From: Eurosta solidaginis
Taxonomy: Eukaryota > Arthropoda > Insecta > Diptera > Tephritidae
Assembly: GCF_040869045.1 (NCBI RefSeq)
Contig: NC_090319.1
Coordinates: 64,700,779 to 64,764,778, forward strand
Direction of reading: 5' to 3'
Length of the DNA: 64,000 nucleotides
Positions 57,300-64,000 of this stretch are shown here, piece by piece. The notes below the pieces were generated by a model. It had not been told where the DNA came from and did not search any database. It saw only the letters and a list, made by a program, of their open reading frames with translations. How positions within the stretch are numbered: the stretch's first letter is position 1; each line of letters opens with the position of its first letter. Made by a program: the position numbers and the translations under genes.

Positions 57300-58202
57300 C
57301 ATAACATATGATTTAAGTAGCCTTCCTGAAATTATGCTTAATGGCGATAAAATACTTTTTCATGATGCTGTCACCAATTTAGTATTCAAAATCAATTCAA
57401 TTCAATCTGACCTGCACTAACCATATAAACTTTGTGGTTGGTAAAATCTATAATATCCTTCGTAACTTATACAGAACTGCCTATTTATTACCGCGGGACG
57501 CTAAAATGAAGTTAGTCAAAGCTCTTATAATACCTCACATTTCTTATGGAGAATTTATTTACGGTAGCCTTGATTCGCTGTCGCTTAATAAATTGCAGCT
57601 AGCCATAACCAATACTGCTCGCTTCGTATTTTCTAAGAGGAAATTTGACCATATATCTTCGTGCGCTACCCAAATTCTCGGAAGCGACGTTTGTACTTTC
57701 CTAAAAATGAGAAATTTATGTTTCTTACACAAACTACTACATTTTCAATATCCGCCTTACTTATTTAATAAACTATCTTTGTGTCAATCTACTCGGACTC
57801 TGAATCTATTGATCCCGAACTTTAAGTACGTTACATCCTCCAAAATGTTCTTTGTCAGCTCCAAGACGAAAGCAATTAGAAAAGCCAGATGTTTCAAACT
57901 AGCAGTAATATCCTTCCTTAATCCATAACTTATTTAATTATATAATTCTATCAACTTACTTTAAATTATATAATTCTATCATTGATTATTCAACTAATGG
58001 GCCAAATATTCTCCTTTCACAAAATGTACAATTAAAAATTAATAGATTTTCTTTTTTAAATGTTATTATCTTCTTTACCTTTTATTCTTCAAGAAAACTC
58101 GTTTTTATATGTAACTTGTAGTTGCAATATCTGATTGATGTACATCTAAAAGACATAGTCTTACTTGTACAAATAAGTTCAAATAAATAAATAAATAAAA
58201 AA
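57300..58202 (+). pseudogene. Non-LTR retrotransposon RT C-terminal fragment
   Basis: The frame 57434-57928 reads VGKIYNILRNLYRTAYLLP, MKLVKALIIPHISYGEFIYG, LNKLQLAITNTARFVFSKRK and FLKMRNLCFLHKLLHFQYPP, the post-catalytic region of a non-LTR RT (Jockey/CR1-like). Upstream, a second frame carries LPEIMLNGDKILFHDAVTNL, separated by a frameshift near 57395 where AATTCAATTCAA is repeated. A 3' UTR of about 250 bp ends in (AATA)n at 58180-58202. No target duplication found. Truncated and dead; the clade is not certain. Confidence 0.75.
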
Positions 58203-60060
58203 GTATGATTATGACAAGTACGAAAAGTACTCCGAATAATGGAGACGTATTTCAAATTCAACCGAACGATTATGATGAAATTTCCATGCATGTAACAAGG
58301 GAGAGCCCCTATGCCAGATAATACTTCGACTGTAGGAAGTTGACTATTCAGAATGGAGTTGCTCCACTCTACAACCGAGAAGAGGGAAATTCTAGCCTTG
58401 GGTGATACGAGGTTTAGGAAGACAATACCTTACATTTCAAGGAAGAAAGAGATGAGAGAGTATATCACGGTCACATTTATGTCGGAGTTTCAAGCCCGAA
58501 TCCTTATACTGGCATCGTAATATTTCTTTTTAACAGGTGTAGTTTCTCAGGATTATGAATACTCTATTACTCTCTTTGTACTCGTTCTGTATGAATATAG
58601 TAGTATTGATGCCGAATGCATACAAAAGCACAGGAAAATCGAAAGCACTATTCCTACATTAATCAATAGGAATTTATTATACATATGTACATACACCAAT
58701 AATAACAAGGAGTAATTTGAAGACATCAACTTTGATCAAAACCCATCATCCTGAGAATTGGTGTCGTAATTAGTCCTCGTTATATTCCAAGTTTATTACT
58801 CCAAGTTTCCTCATCTCTAATCAGTTATTCACACCCTGCATTTCTTTTTGAAAAAAATTATTGTTTAAAGAAGATACATGCATTTCGTAAACAGGAATAC
58901 ATTTTTCAAGGCAATAAAGAAAATTCAAAGTCCTAAATCATATACGATCAGACAAAATTCAGCGAAGTGTATTTTTACAAACATATATCACTGATACAAC
59001 ATGCATATTTCATGCATGCATATAAATTGTTCACTCGGGTATCAATGAATTGTTCATACTTTTTCACTCATACAGCACGCATCCTTTTCCTTTGAATAAA
59101 TATGAATCTAACATACTTTTTCATACATTCAGCCCTCTTGTATGCATTCAACTGATTTCAACTGGGAAGTATTCAGAATCATAGCGTATATTATTAACAA
59201 GATATGCAGTTATTAAAAAGCGTTCTTTCAAGCTCAGAACTGATCAACCCCTATACACTTATATCACTTTTGTTTTTGTTTTTTCCAGAAGAATAGGCAC
59301 AGATACAAATTCACACTTCGAATGTAAAAAAAAATATTCATAGGTCTCCCATGTGCCCTCGCATATAAGTTCGATTCATATGAAAGTGCCTGAATTTCAT
59401 ATTAAAGTCCAAAGAAAAAGCACTTCACACTACCAAATTGACACAAAAAAAAAATGTTTCTAAAATATTGTAGCACTGAGAAAAATTTTAATTCAAAATT
59501 TATTCATTAAGGGGGTCATCAATATTCTTTAAACATTTCAAAAAAAAAATTGTTTTTATTTAAAAAAATTTCAGTATACATTGTATTTTTTATATGTATT
59601 GTGATTTCCATAAAAAAATGTTTGAACACCCCTGAATAATTTAAAATTAAAATTTTTTTATTCTTAAGCCTTTTTGAATGCCTCCGAACAGGAATCAGAA
59701 ATAGATTACAGTTTAAGAAAACAATATTATAATAGGTGAATGATATGTGAGCAAATCATACGATCACACTACTACGTGACCATATATATGGAAAATGGAA
59801 TTAAAATCATGTATATTGCTGACAAAAGTAAATAAACAATTTTTTAAACGCTTAAATTGCTTCTTTGTGCATAGTAACGGTAATTATACTAAACAAATAA
59901 GAAAAGTAGTAAGTATTAATTGGGGACGAAGAAAATTCAGTTCAAGTTATAGCGATACTCTAACGGTAAAGAAAATAAGCTTAATTATAAATAACCAAAA
60001 AAAACACCTTAAACAAGTTAAACAAGTTAAAAATCTAGCAATTACAAATGGACAATGATA
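58203..60060. other. AT-rich interval, nothing recognised
   Basis: An 87-codon K/N-rich frame at 59795-60058 has no recognisable features and is not called a gene. CATGCATGCATAT words near 59005-59020 are simple sequence. Confidence 0.45.
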
Positions 60061-60084
60061 AAAATAAAAAAAATAAATATAAGG

Positions 60085-60425
60085 CGCGATAACCTCCGAA
60101 GAGATCTAAGGCCGAGCTTCTCTTCCAATTTGCGTCGTGCTCCTCTTGATTTTCCCTACAAATTGGCCGGACGGGACCTACATGATTTTATGCCGACTCC
60201 GAACGGCATCTGCAAGGCAGATGAGTTTTCACTGAGAGCTTTTCATGGCAGAAATACACCCGGAGCGCTTGCCAAACACTGCCGAGGGGCGACCCCGCCT
60301 AGAAAAATTTTCTTCTAATTGAAAAACCTTATTTCTAAAATTTTTGATGTTGCTTTGCCCGGGGTTTGAACCCAGGGCATCCGGTGTGGTAGGCGGAGCA
60401 AGCTACCATCACACCACGGTGGCCG
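60085..60425 (-). mobile_element. tRNA-derived SINE
   Basis: On the minus strand from about 60423: GGCCACCGTGGTGTGATGGT (A-box-type region, continuing AGCTTGC), then CCCTGGGTTCAAACCCCGGG (B box GGTTCAAACCC), i.e. a tRNA-like head with RNA polymerase III promoter boxes about 35 bp apart. The body follows (CCTCGGCAGTGTTTGGCAAG, TGCCGTTCGGAGTCGGC) and the tail runs into AT-rich TTATATTTATTTTTTTA near 60065. Markedly GC-richer than flanks. The head is not followed by a foldable complete tRNA, so it is not a functional tRNA gene. Confidence 0.75.
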
Positions 60426-60769
60426 CCGCTTTAGATTTGTCATCGAGACGAAAAAACATATAGCAAAAAAACTCCAACTTAATCCAATATTGATGAAGAT
60501 AAGGAAACAATAAAACAATCTTAATGGGACATCCCAACAGACATTTTGAGTAAAGAACGCTTTCTAAACGTGCATATATGTTGCTCAAAAAAGAAATATC
60601 AAAAGTTTATAAACAAATTGTTGTCAACAGTAGTACGGAAAGAAGTTTGAAATTAAGAATAGTAGTAGTGATTTTCAGAGAATATTAAATTACTTTTAGA
60701 AAACATCAATTTATAGGAAATGCCAAAATTATATTCAAAAAAGTTCAAGTTGAAGTAAGTTGAAATAAA

Positions 60770-61017
60770 ATCCAAAAAAGATCAAATAAAATCCAGAAAT
60801 ATTAAATAAAATCCAGAAAAGATCAAATAACATCCAGAAAAGATCAAATTGAATTCAGAACAGAAGATATGACACTCAAAAAAATTTAATGGCATTCAAA
60901 ACAGATTAAATGCCATTCAGCAAGGATTGAATGCAATTCAGAAAAGATCAAACGGTAATCACAAAAGATCAAATGAAATTCAGATAAGATCAAAGGGCAT
61001 TCAGAAAAGATGAAATT
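60770..61017. repeat. About 23-bp minisatellite, family M5 (left part)
   Basis: Repeats of ATTCAGAAAAGATCAAATGA with variants AATCCAGAAAAGATCAAAT. The array resumes at 62133-62225 (GGAATTCAGAAAAGACCAAAT), so family A copy A5 is inserted inside it. Confidence 0.7.
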
Positions 61018-62121
61018 AAATATTTCATCCCTTTTTTCGTATTTGGTATAGAATTATGGCATTTTTTTCATTTTTCGTAATTTTCGATATCGAAAAAGTG
61101 GGCGTGGTCATAGTCGGATTTCGTTAATTTTTCATACCAAGATAAAGTGAGTTCAGATAAGTACGTGAACTGAGTTTAGTAAAGATATATCGATTTTTGC
61201 TCAAGTTATCGTGTTAACGGCCATGCGGAAGGACAGACGGACGACTGTGTATAAAAACTGGGCGTGACATCAATCGATTTCGCCCATTTTCACAGAAAAC
61301 AGTTAACGCCATAAAATCTATGCCCCTACCAAAAGGATTGGTTAATTTTTGTTCGACTTATGGCGTTAAAAGTATCCTAGACAAATTAAATGAAAAAGGG
61401 CGGAAAAATTTCTTTTATTTTTGTATTTTGTTGCACCATATCATTACTGGAGTTGAATCTTGACATAATTTACTTATATACTGTAAAGATATTAAATTTT
61501 TTGTTAAAATTTTACTTTAAAAAAAAATTTTTTTAAAAGTGGGCGTGGTCCTTCTCCGATTTTACAAATTTTTATTAAGCGTACATATAGTAATAAGAGT
61601 AACGTTCCTGCCAAATTTCATCATGATATCTTCAACGACTGCCAAATTACAGCTTGCAAAAGTTTTAAATTACCTTCTTTTAAAAGTGGGCGGTGCCACG
61701 CCCATTGTCCAAAATTTTACTAATTTTCTATTTTGCGTCATAAGTTCAACTCATCTACCAAGTTTCGTCGCTTTATCTGTCTTTTGTAATGAATTATCGC
61801 ACTTTTTCGGTTTTTCGAAATTTTCGATATTTAAAAAGTGGGCGTGGTTATAGTCCGATATCGTTCATTTTAAATAGCGATCTGAGATGAGTGCTCAGGA
61901 ACCTACATACCAAATTTCATCAAGATACCTCAAAATTTACTCAAGTTATCGTGTTAATGGACGGACGGACGGACGGACATGGCTCAATCAAATTTTTTTT
62001 CGATCCTGATTATTTTGATATATGGAAGTCTATATCTATCTCGATTCCTTTATATATGTACAACCAACCGTTATCCAATCAAACTTAATATACTCTGTGA
62101 GCTCTGCTCAACTGAGTATAA
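61018..62121 (-). mobile_element. Family A Helentron-like element, truncated copy A5
   Basis: Contains the 5' half only (subterminal CTCAACTGAGTAT near 62107-62119, GGAC units at 61961, the core, the GTGGGCGTGG boxes) and stops at TTTCATCCCTTTTTTCGTA, lacking tandem repeats and hairpin. Direct repeats AAAAGATGAAAT lie at 61005-61016 and 62121-62132. The region at 61405-61415 also lacks about 15 bp relative to A1. Confidence 0.75.
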
Positions 62122-62132
62122 AAAGATGAAAT

Positions 62133-62225
62133 AACTTTCAGAAGAAAATTAAATGAAAAGCCAAATGACATTTGGAAACGATCTGATGGAATTCAGAAAA
62201 GACCAAATAAAAGTCAGTAATGCAC
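62133..62225. repeat. About 23-bp minisatellite, family M5 (right part)
   Basis: Continuation of the 60770-61017 array beyond the inserted family A copy. Confidence 0.55.
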
Positions 62226-62235
62226 TAAGCACGAC

Positions 62236-62285
62236 AAAAGTACTTCTAAAAAAAAAAATTTTTTTTAATATTAAGAAGTACTTTT
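62236..62285. other. 50-bp perfect-arm hairpin
   Basis: AAAAGTACTTCT (62236-62247) and AGAAGTACTTTT (62274-62285) are complementary around an A-run/T-run centre that can also pair. No terminator or RNA function is claimed. Confidence 0.6.
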
Positions 62286-63731
62286 GGATTTTAAAGGCCC
62301 GAACACATTTAACTTCTGCGTCGTTTTGGCGCTGGCGTCACTCGAATTGCGAAAGTTTTTGTGACACAGTGAGCGCAAATGGAGTACACAAATTTTGATT
62401 GTTGGTCATTGAAAATTTTAAACAAAAAATGTGTTAGTTCAAAAAAGAAAATAGGGCAATTCTCTAGTCTACGAAACGTCTCGAAATTTTAGTTAACGTA
62501 GAAAATATACCATGTTTTCTAGATCAAGTATGCAGCACTCGGAGAACGCACCACTTACATAAGTAATATGCTTTCGATCTGATCTTACGTTAAGCGTCCA
62601 AAGTTAATTTTAATTATAAATTTTATATTTTATGCATACAAAAATTTACAAAACTTCCGCGCACAAAATTTTGTTGGTTTTTTTTTTTTTAATGAACAAA
62701 TCACTTCCTACTTCTTGTCACATTTATAAATTTTCCATTCAAATCTATATGGGTTTGCGTATAGAAAATGTAGGAACCGTATAAAATTTTTCACAAATGT
62801 ATTTTGTTGTATCGTGTAGAAAACTTTTGGCAGTAAATTGAAAAATTTTCTAGACAGAGAGAATACCGCTAATATTTTTGTGTTCAAAGTCAAATGTTGA
62901 TACAACTCAAGCCCCAAAACGAAGCAAAAGTCGAATGTGTTTGTGATTTAATGTTTTCTACATTGTTTGCTGGGATAATTTTATAATTTTTTTTTTTTTC
63001 AGAAAATATGTTTCTCTTGTTGCTTTTATCCGCACAAACAGCATGACATAAGCACGCATAAAATAACTATGACGTGACTAGGAGCGAAATAAAAAAATTT
63101 ACCAACCTAAAAAAATTAAATTTGACTATTCAAAAAGGGAAGCGTAAAGAACGAAAGCGATATGAGTTGGTAACCCTATTCAACTATATATGTATTTAGG
63201 AGAAAAACTACAAACAAGCAAATAAAAACAAAAAGCATTTATAAAAAGATAATAAAACTCTTTGAAAAGTCATTAAGGTATACTAGAATTAAAGATTCAA
63301 AGCACGCTTTATGTAACACTATGAACACATCCAGTCCATGTGAGCTTCATCCACACAAACCGTCCAGTTCAATCTAACGCTTGATATGGATATCTTTTAT
63401 GAATGTATCTTGATTTATTACCGTTGCAAGAATCGTACCAACAGTATTAAACAAACCTTAACCAAGCCAAAATAAAAATAAAAGTTTCTGCGTATTATAT
63501 TTTGAGTGAGCTCAAATCTGGCAAAAAAAACTTAAATAAACAACAATAGAAAATAACTTAAATGGGCTGAACGCAGTAAATACATAAAAAATATTCGAAA
63601 AACAAATAAACAAGTATGTATAACCAAACTCGAGCGATAATATTTTAGCAAGTTTCACTAGCAGCAAAACAACGCAAAGATACGTAAATACGCAAGTCGG
63701 CATAGCAAAAAAAGAAAAAATAAAAAAAAAA
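62286..63731. other. AT-rich interval, nothing recognised
   Basis: A slightly GC-richer patch at 62320-62380 (GCGTCGTTTTGGCGCTGGCG) has no identity. The end becomes A-rich before copy A6. Confidence 0.45.
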
Positions 63732-64000
63732 CAAGTAAGGAAGGTTAAGTTCGGGTGTAACCGAACATTACATACTCAGTTGAGAGCTATGGTGACAACA
63801 TAAGGGAAAATAACCATGTAGGAAAATGAACCGAGGGAAACCCTGGAATGTGTATCAAATGAAAGGCATTAAAGAGTATTTTATGAGGGAGTGGGCCATA
63901 GTTCTATAGGTGGACGCCATTTATGGATATAGCCATAAAGGTGGATCAGGGATGACTCTAGAATGCGTTTGTACGATATGGGTATCAAATGAAAGGTGTT
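63732..64000 (-). mobile_element. Family A Helentron-like element, copy A6, cut by window end
   Basis: Starts CAAGTAAGGAAGGTTAAG with hairpin GTTCGGGTGTAACCGAAC (63749-63766), subterminal ACTCAGTTGAGAGC, then the first 130-bp repeats. Its first 200 bp closely match the start of the window (copy A1). Confidence 0.8.

Noticed and set aside
60350..60423. Functional tRNA gene
   Set aside because: A and B boxes are present but they continue into a SINE body and the acceptor stem is not convincing.

Overview
The window looks like nuclear DNA of a fly (Diptera), most likely a tephritid-type acalyptrate. It is AT-rich, has fly-type splice sites, carries one recognisable single-copy gene (Cyclin G), and is otherwise packed with transposon families typical of flies: DINE-1/mini-me-like Helentron derivatives with GTCY microsatellites, copia, Jockey-, I- and RTE-type non-LTR elements, and tRNA-derived SINEs. 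The family-level host assignment is inference.

The gene. Cyclin G (CycG) lies on the minus strand. Its five coding exons are 38826-37834, 36360-36121, 35865-35491, 35424-35210 and 7558-7483, with canonical GT/AG borders and continuous phase. The last intron (7559-35209) is 27.65 kb and is mostly transposons; the final exon codes only 24 residues. The long Q/N-rich first coding exon keeps one frame throughout but is crossed by two in-frame stops (TAG at 38788-38790, TGA at 38332-38334). This is the most unusual gene-level observation.

Mobile DNA. Two Helentron-like (HINE/DINE-1-like) families dominate. Family A (subterminal inverted repeat ATACTCAGTTGAG, GTCC/GGAC microsatellite, about 130-bp central tandem repeats, 3' hairpin ending in CTTACTTG) occurs at 1-2531, 27415-31707, 53120-55106, 61018-62121 and 63732-64000. 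Family B (subterminal repeat ATACCTTTCATGAA, GTCY and TA microsatellites, about 152-bp central repeats, hairpin GTCTTCGGC...GCCGAAGAC) occurs at 14738-31884 and 44125-47704, and in both places its 1.25-1.7-kb 5' module is repeated head to tail. A copia element (16185-20711; LTRs differing at one site, 5-bp target duplication GTCAC) is nested in module 2 of the first B array, and a family A element is nested in its tail; the second B array gives the empty site.

Other elements. An I/LOA-type fragment (13353-14665) and an RTE-type fragment (34376-35077) have exact target duplications. A TIR element at 40150-41914 contains a Jockey fragment that itself contains a CAA-tailed retroposon. A split tRNA-like retroposon with 13-bp direct repeats surrounds the second B array. 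There is also a MITE-like element near 49.3-49.9 kb, a non-LTR fragment near 57.3-58.2 kb and a tRNA-derived SINE near 60.1-60.4 kb.

Background. Between these lie degenerate 24- to 41-bp minisatellites; at least three families recur at two or three separate loci. Several kilobases of AT-rich sequence (for example 4061-6200, 31885-34364, 50-51.8 kb, 58.2-60 kb) show no coding or structural signal that I can support. No bacterial-type genes, rRNA, functional tRNA or CRISPR array was seen.
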